NCBI GenBank assembly: GCA_964621265.1
Contig: CAZULQ010000013.1
Span: 1 to 51,184 of the forward strand
Direction of reading: 5' to 3'
DNA: 51,184 nt
Source of the DNA: Porcipelethomonas sp964621265
GTDB taxonomy: Bacteria; Bacillota; Clostridia; Oscillospirales; Ruminococcaceae
Both the position numbers and the translations under genes were made by a program. The notes under the pieces were generated by a model, which saw only the letters and a program-made list of their open reading frames with translations, was not told the DNA's origin and searched no databases. This document shows positions 24,403 to 33,521 of this stretch, piece by piece (positions within the stretch are counted from its first letter, which is position 1; every line of letters starts with the position of its first letter).

Positions 24403-26601
24403 TTACTTAAATTTCCTAAGTCTCAGCGCATTGGTAAGAACTGAAACAGAGCTGAGGCTCATCGCCGCCGCACCAATCATCGGATTTAAGAGCGGACCTC
24501 CGAAAATGTGGAGCACGCCCATTGCAATCGGTATTCCAAGAGCATTATATCCGAATGCCCAGAAAAGATTTTGCTTGATATTTCTGATAGTTGCACGACT
24601 CAGACGTATCGCAGTATCAACACCCTCAAGACTTCCGTTCATAAGAACAATATCCGCACTTTCAATCGCAACATCTGTGCCTGTACCGATTGCGATTCCG
24701 ACATCAGCCTGTGCAAGTGCAGGAGCGTCGTTGATGCCATCGCCGACCATTGCGGTTACTTTTCCGTTTTCCTGACACTTCTTTATCTGATTTGCCTTGT
24801 CCTCAGGCATTACCTCGGAAATAACATTTTTCAGTCCTGCCTGATTTGCAATTGTAAGAGCCGTTTTCTGACTGTCACCTGTCAGCATGACACATTCAAT
24901 TCCATTGCTTTCAAGTCTGGAAATTGCTTTTTTGCTGTCCTCCTTGATTTTATCGGAAACGGCAATTACGCCACAGATTTTTCCGTCAACTGCGCAGTAA
25001 ACAGACGTCTGACCTGCATCGGCATATTTTTCTGCCACTTCCGTAAGTTCAGCAGTATTGACCTTGCTTTCCTTCATAAAACGATTATTACCGACAGCTA
25101 CTGTCTTACCCTCAATTATTGCTTTAATTCCCATACCAGAAGTATACTCAAAGCTTTCGGCAGTCGGCAGTCCAATATTACGCTTTTCTGCTTCTCTTAC
25201 AATACTTTCGCCTAAAGGATGCTCGGAGCATTTTTCGGCGGCAGCACAAATACGCAACAGTTCCGTTTCATCAATACCGTTTACAGTTATTTCAGTAACA
25301 CACGGAATCCCCTCTGTAACAGTACCGGTTTTGTCGAAAACCGCTGTCTGTATTTTATGCGCATTTTCAAGTACTTCCCCGCCTTTTATGAGAATACCCA
25401 TTTTTGCGCCTCTGCCTGTTGCAACCATTATAGCAGTCGGGGTTGCAAGACCAAGTGAGCATGGGCAGGCAATAACAAGTACGGACACGAAAATTGTCAT
25501 GCAGAAGCTTGTTGACTCCCCTGCTATCTTCCATGCAATAGCGGCTATAAACGCAAGTGCGATAACTGTCGGAACAAAATATGCGGCAATAGTGTCAGCC
25601 ATTCTTGCAATCGGTGCTTTCTGACCCTGAGCCTCTTCGACAAGCTTTATAATCTGAGCAAGGGCAGTTTCACTGCCAACCTTTTCTGCTGTATACTCAA
25701 CATAGCCGTTTTTATTTATTGAAGCACCCGTAACCCTATCGCCGACCGATTTGTCCACAGGCATACTCTCGCCTGTGAGCATCGATTCATCAACTGATGT
25801 TGAACCGCTCGTTATTACGCCGTCAACAGGAAAGCGCTCGCCAGGTTTTACCAGAACAGTATCCCCTACCCTTACAAAATCAGATTTAACCTGAATTTCC
25901 TTTGAGCCACGACGTACTGTCGCAATCTTCGGGGAAAGCTCTATAAGCTCACGTATTGCCTGTGAGGATTTACCCTTTGATACTGATTCAAGATATTTTC
26001 CGAGCGTAATAAGCGTTAAAATAACTGCCGCAGATTCAAAATAAAGATGCATCGCATAATCCGTATCACCGTTTATAATCTTATAGATAGCATAAAGCCC
26101 GTATCCTACTGCTGAAAGTGTACCGACTGCAATAAGGCTGTCCATATTCGGACTTAAGTGCACAAGATTCTTTATACCTGTAAAATAGAATTTTATACCT
26201 ATAAGCATTACAGGAACAGTAAGTACAAGCTGTATAAGCGCAAAGTTCAGTGAATTTTTCACAGGGTCAATAATATCAGGCAGATTAAGCCCGAACATAT
26301 GCCCCATGCTTATTACAAGAAGCGGAAGCGCAAAGCAAAGTGACATAACAAATCTTCTGAGCAGAATCTGCTGAGGTGTTTTCACGGGCTTTTCATCTTC
26401 ATCTGCAATGTCATAGCCAGCTTTTTTTATTGCGGATACAATATCATTTTCTGTAAGATTTTCATTATATGTTACATAAAGCTTTTCGGCGGCAAAATTA
26501 ACATTTGCCTTTTCAACTCCGTCAAGCTTATTCATCGCACGTTCTATTCGTGCGGCACATGCAGAGCAGGTCATACCGCTGATTTTTAACGTACTTTCCA
26601 T
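24403..26601 (-). CDS. copA: Copper-exporting P1B-type ATPase
   Basis: Pumps Cu+ out of the cytoplasm using ATP. One N-terminal heavy-metal domain carries the GMTCSAC site (Cys12 and Cys15). Eight hydrophobic helices include the ion-site motif CPC in VIACPCSLGLATP. The actuator TGES, phosphorylation DKTGTVT, SEHPLGES and hinge GDGINDAPALAQADVG motifs are intact. The 732 residues are normal for a single-HMA CopA. AAGGAG precedes the ATG. It stands alone, with no copZ or csoR next to it, and an inverted repeat covers its predicted transcription start. Confidence 0.96.
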   Translation of the reverse strand: MESTLKISGMTCSACAARIERAMNKLDGVEKANVNFAAEKLYVTYNENLTENDIVSAIKKAGYDIADEDEKPVKTPQQILLRRFVMSLCFALPLLVISMGHMFGLNLPDIIDPVKNSLNFALIQLVLTVPVMLIGIKFYFTGIKNLVHLSPNMDSLIAVGTLSAVGYGLYAIYKIINGDTDYAMHLYFESAAVILTLITLGKYLESVSKGKSSQAIRELIELSPKIATVRRGSKEIQVKSDFVRVGDTVLVKPGERFPVDGVITSGSTSVDESMLTGESMPVDKSVGDRVTGASINKNGYVEYTAEKVGSETALAQIIKLVEEAQGQKAPIARMADTIAAYFVPTVIALAFIAAIAWKIAGESTSFCMTIFVSVLVIACPCSLGLATPTAIMVATGRGAKMGILIKGGEVLENAHKIQTAVFDKTGTVTEGIPCVTEITVNGIDETELLRICAAAEKCSEHPLGESIVREAEKRNIGLPTAESFEYTSGMGIKAIIEGKTVAVGNNRFMKESKVNTAELTEVAEKYADAGQTSVYCAVDGKICGVIAVSDKIKEDSKKAISRLESNGIECVMLTGDSQKTALTIANQAGLKNVISEVMPEDKANQIKKCQENGKVTAMVGDGINDAPALAQADVGIAIGTGTDVAIESADIVLMNGSLEGVDTAIRLSRATIRNIKQNLFWAFGYNALGIPIAMGVLHIFGGPLLNPMIGAAAMSLSSVSVLTNALRLRKFK

Positions 26602-26640
26602 AAAATCGCTCCTTTTATAAAAATACTTTACACACTTTGA

Positions 26641-26656
26641 GTAAGCAAACGCTTAC
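26641..26656. promoter_or_regulatory. Inverted repeat over the copA transcription start
   Basis: GTAAGC-AAAC-GCTTAC, two perfect 6-bp arms with a 4-bp centre, begins 9 bp downstream of the copA -10 element. The position suggests a repressor operator. It is neither a CopY box (TACANNTGTA) nor a typical GC-rich CsoR site. Confidence 0.6.
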
Positions 26657-26664
26657 CATAAATT

Positions 26665-26693
26665 ATTATATCACACATAAAAATCTTTTGCAA
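26665..26693 (-). promoter_or_regulatory. Sigma-A promoter for copA
   Basis: On the minus strand TTGCAA, 17 bp, TATAAT. Predicted start near 26658, about 57 bases before the ATG. Confidence 0.75.
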
Positions 26694-26729
26694 CCCCTTG
26701 AATTATTGGGTTTATACCTTGAAAATATC

Positions 26730-26743
26730 TGTCAATATTGACA
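26730..26743. promoter_or_regulatory. 14-bp perfect palindrome upstream of the glycan operon
   Basis: TGTCAATATTGACA, a perfect palindrome centred 34 bp upstream of the -35 of the GH95 promoter, a usual position for an activator or an upstream repressor site. The right half reads TTGACA, but no -10 follows at 17 bp, so it is not itself a promoter. Confidence 0.5.
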
Positions 26744-26770
26744 AATAAAATTTTAAAATGCGCTATTTAA

Positions 26771-26799
26771 TTGCATTGGGACGTGAAATGTGTTAGAAT
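26771..26799 (+). promoter_or_regulatory. Sigma-A promoter for the GH95-GH26-GH5 operon
   Basis: TTGCAT, 17 bp, TAGAAT. Predicted start near 26806, followed by GGGAGG and the ATG at 26836. Confidence 0.7.
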
Positions 26800-26835
26800 A
26801 ATACTGGTAAAATATTGGGTTGGGAGGCATAAGAT

Positions 26836-29148
26836 ATGAACGAATCAGTATTATGGTACACAAAACCGGCAGCCGACTTTAACAGTGCAATACCTGTCGG
26901 TAACGGAAGAATAGGTGCAATGATTTATGGCAGAGCTGAAGATGAGCTGATTCAGCTTAATGAGGATTCAGTGTGGTCGGGTGGAAAACGTAACAGAAAC
27001 AACCCTGATGCATTGACAGGTCTTTCAGAAATCAGAAAGCTGATTATGGAGGAAAAAATACCTGAGGCTGAAGAGCTTGCATTCAGAAAAATGCAGGGCG
27101 TAACGCCGAATTGTCGTCACTATATGCCGCTTGGCAATCTTTCTGTTAAATGTGACTTTGGCGGTCTCAATCCAAAAAATTATAAAAGAGGACTTGACCT
27201 GAATTCAGCAATAGCGTTTACGGAATTTACTGTTGGTGATGCGTCGTACAGACGTGAAATTTTCGTTTCTGAGCCTGACAGTGTTCTTGTTGTTCACTTC
27301 ACAGCTGAAAATGGTGTCCTCAGTTTTTCTGCAAATCTCGACGGACGTGATGACTATTACGACGACAACAGACCTGTCAGAGAAAACACAATCCTGTTTT
27401 CGGGCGGTTCGGGAGGCCGTGACGGTATTTTCTTTGCGGCGGCTATGACTGCTGTATCCTCTGACGGAGAAGTTTATACTGAGGGAAACAACCTCAGGGT
27501 AGAAAATGCAACAGAAGCAACAATCCTTTTAAGCGCAAGAACAAGCTATTATGTCGGTGAAGCGTTTGAAGATGCCGCACTCATGGACGTTGAGTATGCG
27601 GCAGAATGCAGCTACGACGAGCTTTGCTACCGTCATGAGTGTGATTACGGTGAGCTTTATTCACGAGTTAAGCTTACAATGAATGACAACAGCGAAGGCG
27701 GAAGCGAACTCCCGACAGATGAACGTATTCTTCGCATGAGAGGAAACGACTTTGACAACAAGGAATGCGACAGACACATTCACGATAACGGTCTCATGGT
27801 TATGTACTATAACTTTGCGAGATACCTTATGATTTCGGGAAGCCGTCCGGGATGCCTGCCGCTTAATCTCCAGGGTATATGGAATCAGGATATGTGGCCT
27901 GCATGGGGCGGACGCTTTACAATCAACATAAACACAGAAATGAACTACTGGATGGCTGAAAGCGGAAACCTTTCTGAATGTCATCAGCCGCTCTTTGACC
28001 TTATTGAAAAAATGCGTGTTTCGGGAACAGAAACTGCTAAGGAAATGTACGGCTGCAAGGGCTTTGTCTGTCACCACAACACAGACCTCTGGGGTGATAC
28101 TGCTCCGCAGGATTTATGGATGCCTGCAACAATATGGCCAATGGGTGCGGCTTGGCTTTGTCTTCACATTTTTGAGCATTATGAATACACGCTCGACGAA
28201 AAGTTCCTCGCTGAAAAATATGACACAATGAAGGAAGCGGCGCTTTTCTTTATAGAGTATCTTATCGAGAACAAGTCGGGCCAGCTGGTGACCTGTCCGT
28301 CTGTATCGCCTGAGAACACATATCTCACTGAAAACGGAGTTAAGGGTTCACTTTGCGCAGGACCTTCAATGGACAGTCAGATTATTACAGTTTTATTCAC
28401 AAATGTTATAAAGGCGGCAAAGATTCTTGACAGAGACCATACTTTCGTAAAAACTCTCGAGGGAATGCTTGAAAAGCTTCCGAAGCCTGAAATCGGCAAG
28501 TATGGACAGATTAAAGAGTGGGCAGTCGATTATGATGAGGTTGAAATCGGACACCGACACATCTCACAGCTTTTTGCTCTCCACCCTGCCGACCTTATTA
28601 CTCCGGACAAAACTCCGCGTCTCGCAGACGCTGCACGTGCTACCCTTATAAGACGCCTTATTCATGGCGGCGGACACACAGGCTGGAGCCGTGCATGGAT
28701 TACAAATATGTGGGCAAGACTTCGTGACAGCAACATGGTATATGAAAATCTGCAGAAGCTCATTGCTCAGTCAACTAACCCTAATATGTTCGATATGCAC
28801 CCACCTTTCCAGATTGACGGAAACTTTGGTGGCGCAGCAGGTATTACAGAAGCTCTTCTGCAAAGTCACAGCAATGAAATCATTCTTCTTCCTGCTTTAC
28901 CTGATGAATGGAAAAGCGGTGAAGTCAGCGGACTTAAGGCAAAGGGTGGTTTTGAAGTCAGCATAAAGTGGAACGACAATAAAATCATTTCAGCTGAAAT
29001 AAAATCCCTTTGCGGAAGCGTCTGCAGACTCAGAGCAAATACTGTTTTTACAATAAGCTGTGATGGCGAGAATGTAAATTCAAGCATTTCGGAAAATGTT
29101 ATTTCCTTTAATACTGAAAAGGATAAAACATATATCATAAGGAGTTAA
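26836..29148 (+). CDS. GH95 family alpha-L-fucosidase-like glycosidase
   Basis: Glycoside hydrolase family 95 enzymes remove terminal alpha-1,2-L-fucose (some act on alpha-L-galactose) with inversion. The family start is clear (LWYTKPAADF, then IPVGNGRIGAMIYG and LNEDSVWSGG). The catalytic asparagine region NINTEMNYW is near residue 363, the general-acid Glu in VSPENTYL near 491 and the DGNFGGAAGI motif near 660. The 770 residues are full length. No signal peptide is present, so it should act in the cytoplasm on imported oligosaccharides. It is first in an operon with a GH26 lipoprotein and a GH5-dockerin enzyme, which suggests fucosylated plant hemicellulose (for example xyloglucan) fragments as substrate, but that is inferred. 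Confidence 0.93.
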   Translation: MNESVLWYTKPAADFNSAIPVGNGRIGAMIYGRAEDELIQLNEDSVWSGGKRNRNNPDALTGLSEIRKLIMEEKIPEAEELAFRKMQGVTPNCRHYMPLGNLSVKCDFGGLNPKNYKRGLDLNSAIAFTEFTVGDASYRREIFVSEPDSVLVVHFTAENGVLSFSANLDGRDDYYDDNRPVRENTILFSGGSGGRDGIFFAAAMTAVSSDGEVYTEGNNLRVENATEATILLSARTSYYVGEAFEDAALMDVEYAAECSYDELCYRHECDYGELYSRVKLTMNDNSEGGSELPTDERILRMRGNDFDNKECDRHIHDNGLMVMYYNFARYLMISGSRPGCLPLNLQGIWNQDMWPAWGGRFTININTEMNYWMAESGNLSECHQPLFDLIEKMRVSGTETAKEMYGCKGFVCHHNTDLWGDTAPQDLWMPATIWPMGAAWLCLHIFEHYEYTLDEKFLAEKYDTMKEAALFFIEYLIENKSGQLVTCPSVSPENTYLTENGVKGSLCAGPSMDSQIITVLFTNVIKAAKILDRDHTFVKTLEGMLEKLPKPEIGKYGQIKEWAVDYDEVEIGHRHISQLFALHPADLITPDKTPRLADAARATLIRRLIHGGGHTGWSRAWITNMWARLRDSNMVYENLQKLIAQSTNPNMFDMHPPFQIDGNFGGAAGITEALLQSHSNEIILLPALPDEWKSGEVSGLKAKGGFEVSIKWNDNKIISAEIKSLCGSVCRLRANTVFTISCDGENVNSSISENVISFNTEKDKTYIIRS

Positions 29149-29158
29149 ATTTATTATT

Positions 29159-30778
29159 ATGAAAACAAAGTATATGGCGGGCTTACTTGCAGCAGTGATG
29201 CTACTTACCGCCTGCGAACCGATTTCTCATACTCTTCCCGGCAGTGACATTACATCGGAAAGTCAGTCACATGCTGAATATGACGAAAACGGAGAAGAAA
29301 TTGAAACGGAGCCTGAAACAGTTTCCTTTACGGAATATGTTGCTGAGGTTCCTGAAATAGTCAACGCTGAAGCCAATATGATTATTGAAGCTGAGGAATG
29401 CCTCTTCACAGGAAGTCTTTACACATCAGATGAACGAAAAGGCTTTTCGGGAGAAGGTTATGTCACAGGTTTTTATGGCGGTTCAGCAGACAGCATGAAA
29501 ATCGACGTTGAAATTGACGTTACACAACACTATGATATCACAATCTGTGTTGCGGCAGATAAGGATATTACCCACAGCATAAGCGTCAATGGTACGGAGC
29601 TTCCTGAGTTTGATATTGCAGGAGACGGTAATTTTACAATGATTACTCTCCCCGGAATATTCCTTGAAGAGGGATTGAATCAGATTCAGATTGATTCATG
29701 CGATGAAAATTTTGATTTCGACTATCTGAAGGTTACAAATAATGAAACTATTTATGATACCTCATTTGAGCTTGATGAAACAGCAGTAAGCGAGAACACT
29801 GCAAGTTCAACTGAAATTCTGTTCAAATCAATGAAGGCATGCTTTGGTAAAAAAATACTTACAGGACAGTATGCTTCAAGTGATAAAAACGTTGAGCTGG
29901 AAATGATTTATAAAACCACAGGTAAATATCCTGCAATCCGTTTCGGTGATATAACAGGACAGTCAACGGATAACAACAAGCCTTCTGAAGCTGAAATACA
30001 GGCGGCTGTTGACTGGACAGAAAAGGGCGGTATTGTCGGATTCATGTGGCAGTGGAAAGCACCGATAGGCGACGAGCCTACTGTATACGCAAAAGACACG
30101 GAATTCAGTCTCGAAAAGGCTGTAACAGATACAGAAATTGCTGAGCTTCCGTTTTCTGAAATCGAGGATTTATACGAAAACGGTGACATTTCTGAGGAAT
30201 GCTTTGAGATAATCAAGGATATTGATGACGTATCCAAATCATTTATGGTTCTGAAGGAAAAGAATATCCCTATTCTCTGGAGACCGCTTCACGAAGCAGG
30301 CGGACAGTGGTTCTGGTGGGGCGCTGATGGCGCTGACGCTTACAAATGGCTGTACAATCTCATGTATGACAGAATGACAAAATATCACAAGCTTGATAAT
30401 CTTATATGGATATGGAATGGTCAGAGCGTGGAATATCTTGTTGACAGCGAACGCTTTGATATTGCGGCGGTTGATATTTACCTTTCTGCTGACTCTGAAT
30501 ACAGCAGCCGTTCGGAACAGTTCCAGTGGCTCAAGGAAATTACAAACAAGGGTAAGCTTCTTGCACTCAGTGAATGCAGTACAATCCCAAGCATAGACGA
30601 TATGTGCAGAGACAATTCACTCTGGTCATTCTTCGGACTCTGGTTCGGCGAATATATAATAGACAAAAACGGAGAGCTTTCAGAAAAATATACAGCCAAG
30701 GAAGATTTTATAAAGATGTACAACGCAGAAAATGCTATTACATTAGACAATTATTCAGGTAGCAATTCTGCAGAATAG
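29159..30778 (+). CDS. GH26 mannanase-like lipoprotein with a CBM35-like module
   Basis: A 539-residue surface lipoprotein: lipobox at Cys19 (LTAC), an acidic Ser/Glu-rich linker to about residue 70, a CBM35/CBM6-like beta-sandwich at about 72-195 (starting MIIEAEEC and ending DYLKVTN), and a GH26 barrel at about 215-525. The GH26 acid/base Glu379 is in WRPLHEAGGQWFWW and the nucleophile Glu472 in LALSECS. GH26 enzymes are mostly endo-beta-1,4-mannanases. It starts 10 bp after the GH95 gene and ends 10 bp before the GH5 gene. The ribosome site (GGAG) is a rather long 14 bases before the ATG. Confidence 0.92.
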   Translation: MKTKYMAGLLAAVMLLTACEPISHTLPGSDITSESQSHAEYDENGEEIETEPETVSFTEYVAEVPEIVNAEANMIIEAEECLFTGSLYTSDERKGFSGEGYVTGFYGGSADSMKIDVEIDVTQHYDITICVAADKDITHSISVNGTELPEFDIAGDGNFTMITLPGIFLEEGLNQIQIDSCDENFDFDYLKVTNNETIYDTSFELDETAVSENTASSTEILFKSMKACFGKKILTGQYASSDKNVELEMIYKTTGKYPAIRFGDITGQSTDNNKPSEAEIQAAVDWTEKGGIVGFMWQWKAPIGDEPTVYAKDTEFSLEKAVTDTEIAELPFSEIEDLYENGDISEECFEIIKDIDDVSKSFMVLKEKNIPILWRPLHEAGGQWFWWGADGADAYKWLYNLMYDRMTKYHKLDNLIWIWNGQSVEYLVDSERFDIAAVDIYLSADSEYSSRSEQFQWLKEITNKGKLLALSECSTIPSIDDMCRDNSLWSFFGLWFGEYIIDKNGELSEKYTAKEDFIKMYNAENAITLDNYSGSNSAE

Positions 30779-30788
30779 AGAGGGAAAA

Positions 30789-32159
30789 ATGAAAAATATC
30801 AAGATTAAAAAGATTCTGTCAACAATATGTGCTCTGGCAGTTTCACTGACAACGCTGTCATTTCCTGCGCCTGCCACTGTTAAAGCGGCAGACAGCACAA
30901 TGAGAAATATTACAACTCAGCAGCTTGTAAATGACATGGGACTCGGCATCAATCTCGGAAACACATTTGAGTCATGCGGTTCATGGATAAGTAATAAAAC
31001 AGTAACAGGCTATGAAACAGCATGGGGCAGTCCTGTTATTACACAGAATATCATTAACGGTTATGCAAATGAGGGATTCGGCGTTCTGCGTATTCCTGTT
31101 GCATGGTCAAATATGATGAGCTCTGACTATACAATAAGCGCTGACTATTTAAACAGAGTAAAAACTATAGTTGACTGGACAATTGATGCAGGAATGTATG
31201 CAATTGTCAACCTTCACTGGGACAGTGGCTGGGTAAATGAATTCCCGAACAATAAAACTGAATCAATGAAAAAATATACTGCAATATGGACTCAGGTTTC
31301 AGATGCATTCAAGGATTACGGCGATTATCTCATGTTTGAGTCACAGAATGAGGAGCTTGGCTGGAATTCACTCAGCACAACAGAATCTTATGCTCTCGTA
31401 AATGAAATCAACCAGAAATTCGTTGATATTATAAGAGCATCAGGCGGAAATAATCCTAAGCGTCATCTCCTGATTTCAGGATATAATACAGATATCGTTA
31501 AAACATGCAATTCAAATTTCAAAATGCCAAGCGACCCTGCAAACAGATGCGCACTTTCTGTTCACTACTACACACCTGCAACCTTCTGTATTCTTGAAGA
31601 AGATGCTGAATGGGGCAAGTGTCAGACTACATGGGGCACTTCATCTGATATAGCAGAGCTTGAAAAATACATGGATATGATGAAAAACAATTATGTAAGC
31701 AAGGGTGTGCCTGTAATCATCGGTGAATATGGCTGTCCTAAAAACAACAAGGATGCAGCCTCAGTACAGCTTTTCATAAAGTCTGTTGCAGAAGCAGCTT
31801 ATAAAAGGGATATGTGTCCTGTTTTATGGGATATCAGTATTTATGACGATTCAAGCAAGGGTCTGCATTACAGCCGTTCATCATATAAAATGATTGACCA
31901 GACATTAAAGACGCAGCTTAATCTGCTTCTTTCAAACTATAATAAGGATACAGGCAGCGGAAACACTACTGTAACACCTGACAAGGGCGATGTTGATTCA
32001 AATGGTACGATCAATCTTTATGATGTTATTGCAATCGCAAAGCACATGATGGGTATGGTTACACTCAGCGGTGACCAGTTCAATCTTGCAGACTATGACG
32101 GAAACGGTGTTGTAAATCTTTACGATGCAGTTTCAGTTGCAAAAATAATTATGCAGTAA
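30789..32159 (+). CDS. Secreted GH5 endoglucanase-like enzyme with C-terminal dockerin
   Basis: A 456-residue exported enzyme. The signal peptide covers about residues 1-34 (basic start, hydrophobic core, cleavage near VKA-A). The GH5 barrel follows at about 40-375, with GINLGNTFES at its start, the acid/base Glu188 in ESQNEEL and the nucleophile Glu313 in IIGEYGC. A short Gly/Thr linker leads to a type I dockerin at about 399-456 with two calcium-binding repeats (GDVDSNGTINLYD and ADYDGNGVVNLYD). The dockerin should plug the enzyme into a cohesin scaffold. Cellulase, xyloglucanase and mannanase are all possible within GH5. GAGAGGG precedes the ATG. Confidence 0.94.
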   Translation: MKNIKIKKILSTICALAVSLTTLSFPAPATVKAADSTMRNITTQQLVNDMGLGINLGNTFESCGSWISNKTVTGYETAWGSPVITQNIINGYANEGFGVLRIPVAWSNMMSSDYTISADYLNRVKTIVDWTIDAGMYAIVNLHWDSGWVNEFPNNKTESMKKYTAIWTQVSDAFKDYGDYLMFESQNEELGWNSLSTTESYALVNEINQKFVDIIRASGGNNPKRHLLISGYNTDIVKTCNSNFKMPSDPANRCALSVHYYTPATFCILEEDAEWGKCQTTWGTSSDIAELEKYMDMMKNNYVSKGVPVIIGEYGCPKNNKDAASVQLFIKSVAEAAYKRDMCPVLWDISIYDDSSKGLHYSRSSYKMIDQTLKTQLNLLLSNYNKDTGSGNTTVTPDKGDVDSNGTINLYDVIAIAKHMMGMVTLSGDQFNLADYDGNGVVNLYDAVSVAKIIMQ

Positions 32160-32177
32160 TTTATACTTTTAATAACG

Positions 32178-32210
32178 ATAACCCGTGAGGAATTAATCTT
32201 CACGGGTTAT
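32178..32210 (+). terminator. Hairpin at the end of the glycan operon
   Basis: ATAACCCGTGA pairs with TCACGGGTTAT around an 11-base loop. The T-tail is short (TT), so termination may be incomplete or factor-assisted; the next promoter begins right after it. Confidence 0.7.
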
Positions 32211-32239
32211 TTGACATTTGTAACAGTTTAGTGTATAAT
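32211..32239 (+). promoter_or_regulatory. Sigma-A promoter for the alcohol dehydrogenase gene
   Basis: Perfect consensus TTGACA, 17 bp, TATAAT. Predicted start near 32246. Confidence 0.85.
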
Positions 32240-32250
32240 ATATGATAACT

Positions 32251-32269
32251 ATTGTGCTTTATGCGCAAT
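32251..32269. promoter_or_regulatory. Inverted repeat in the alcohol dehydrogenase leader
   Basis: ATTGTGC-TTTAT-GCGCAAT, 7-bp arms with one G-T pair, begins about 5 bases after the predicted transcription start. It could be an operator or a 5' stem-loop. It does not match the Rex consensus seen at many Firmicutes alcohol dehydrogenase genes. Confidence 0.45.
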
Positions 32270-32295
32270 AAAAATAAATATCAGGGGGAATCATT

Positions 32296-33477
32296 ATGAA
32301 TAATTTTCAGTTTTACAGTCCGACAGAATTTGTATTCGGTAAGGGAACAGAAAACGAAGCAGGAAAATATGTAAAAAAACATGGCGGCTCAAAGGTTCTG
32401 CTGCACTATGGCGGAGGTTCGGCAGTAAAAAGCGGATTACTTGACAGAGTAAAAAAATCACTTGATGAAAACAAAATTGCCTACGTTGAGCTTGGAGGCG
32501 TTCAGCCAAATCCGAGAGACACTCTCGTTTACAAGGGCATAGAGCTCTGCCGCAAGGAAAATGTTGATTTCATTCTCTCAGTCGGAGGCGGTTCAGTTAT
32601 TGACTCTTCCAAGGCTATTGCTATGGGTGTACCGTACGACGGCGATTTCTGGGATTTTTACACATCAAAAAGACCTGAAAAGGCATTGCCTGTCGGAACA
32701 GTACTTACAATTGCAGCTGCCGGAAGTGAAGGCTCTGGTGATACAGTTATAACAAAGGAAGACGGTGGTTATAAGCGTGGCTCGGGCGCTGACATTCTTC
32801 GCCCTAAATTTTCTATCATGAATCCTGAGCTTACATGCACTCTCCCCGCCTATCAGACAGCATGCGGTGCAACAGACATTATGGCACATGTATTTGAACG
32901 ATATATCTCAAATACAACTGAAGTTGAAATTACTGACAGACTCTGTGAAGCAGTACTGCTGACAATGATTAAGGAAACTCCTCGTGTAATAGCAGACCCA
33001 TATAACTACGAAGCGAGAGCAAACATCATGTGGGCAGGAACTGTTGCACATACTAATATTGTCGGCGTCGGAAGAGAGCAGGACTGGAACAGTCACGGAA
33101 TCGAGCACGAGCTTTCTGCACTCTATGACTGTGCACATGGTGCAGGTCTTGCTGTTATCATGCCTGCATGGATGGAATTTGTATACAAGGATAATGTAAT
33201 GCGCTTTGCACAGGCTGCTGTGAGAGTATGGGGATGTGAAATGAATTTTGAAAATCCTCAGGCAACTGCATTCGAAGGAATCACACGCTTCAGAAAGTTC
33301 CTGCATGATATCGGTATGCCGATTAATTTTGCTGAGCTTGGTGCGAAATCAGAAGATATTCCGAAGCTTGTGGATAAATTCGGCGTCGGAGATGGCAGAA
33401 CAGGCGGATTCAAGGCACTTTCCGCAAAAGATGTAACAGAAATTTATAATATAGCAGCAAGAACTGAAAGCTTGTAA
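32296..33477 (+). CDS. Iron-containing alcohol dehydrogenase (butanol dehydrogenase-like)
   Basis: Reduces aldehydes to alcohols with NAD(P)H in the cytoplasm during fermentation. It starts with the family's FYSPTEFVFGKG, has the nucleotide-binding GGGSVIDSSKAIA, and metal ligands in CGATDIMAHVFERY (Asp, His) and GIEHELSALYDCAHGAGLA (two His). The 393 residues match the BdhA/YqhD group. GGGGGA precedes the ATG and a consensus promoter drives it. The downstream radical SAM gene is 44 bp away and probably on the same message. The physiological substrate (acetaldehyde or longer) is not readable. Confidence 0.93.
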   Translation: MNNFQFYSPTEFVFGKGTENEAGKYVKKHGGSKVLLHYGGGSAVKSGLLDRVKKSLDENKIAYVELGGVQPNPRDTLVYKGIELCRKENVDFILSVGGGSVIDSSKAIAMGVPYDGDFWDFYTSKRPEKALPVGTVLTIAAAGSEGSGDTVITKEDGGYKRGSGADILRPKFSIMNPELTCTLPAYQTACGATDIMAHVFERYISNTTEVEITDRLCEAVLLTMIKETPRVIADPYNYEARANIMWAGTVAHTNIVGVGREQDWNSHGIEHELSALYDCAHGAGLAVIMPAWMEFVYKDNVMRFAQAAVRVWGCEMNFENPQATAFEGITRFRKFLHDIGMPINFAELGAKSEDIPKLVDKFGVGDGRTGGFKALSAKDVTEIYNIAARTESL

Positions 33478-33521
33478 TCTACCGTAAAGAAAAGATTTCA
33501 GTTTAAATCCCGGAGGATTCT

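Noticed and set aside
26641..26656. CopY or CsoR box for copA
   Set aside because: The repeat lacks the TACANNTGTA core of CopY and the GC-rich CsoR pattern, so it is reported only as an unassigned inverted repeat.
26730..26766. Promoter using the TTGACA inside the palindrome before GH95
   Set aside because: No acceptable -10 lies 16-19 bp downstream. The TTGCAT-17-TAGAAT promoter nearer the gene is much better.
32246..32295. Rex operator at the alcohol dehydrogenase leader
   Set aside because: The inverted repeat lacks the TTGTTAA/TTAACAA or TTGTGA/TCACAA arms expected of Rex sites.
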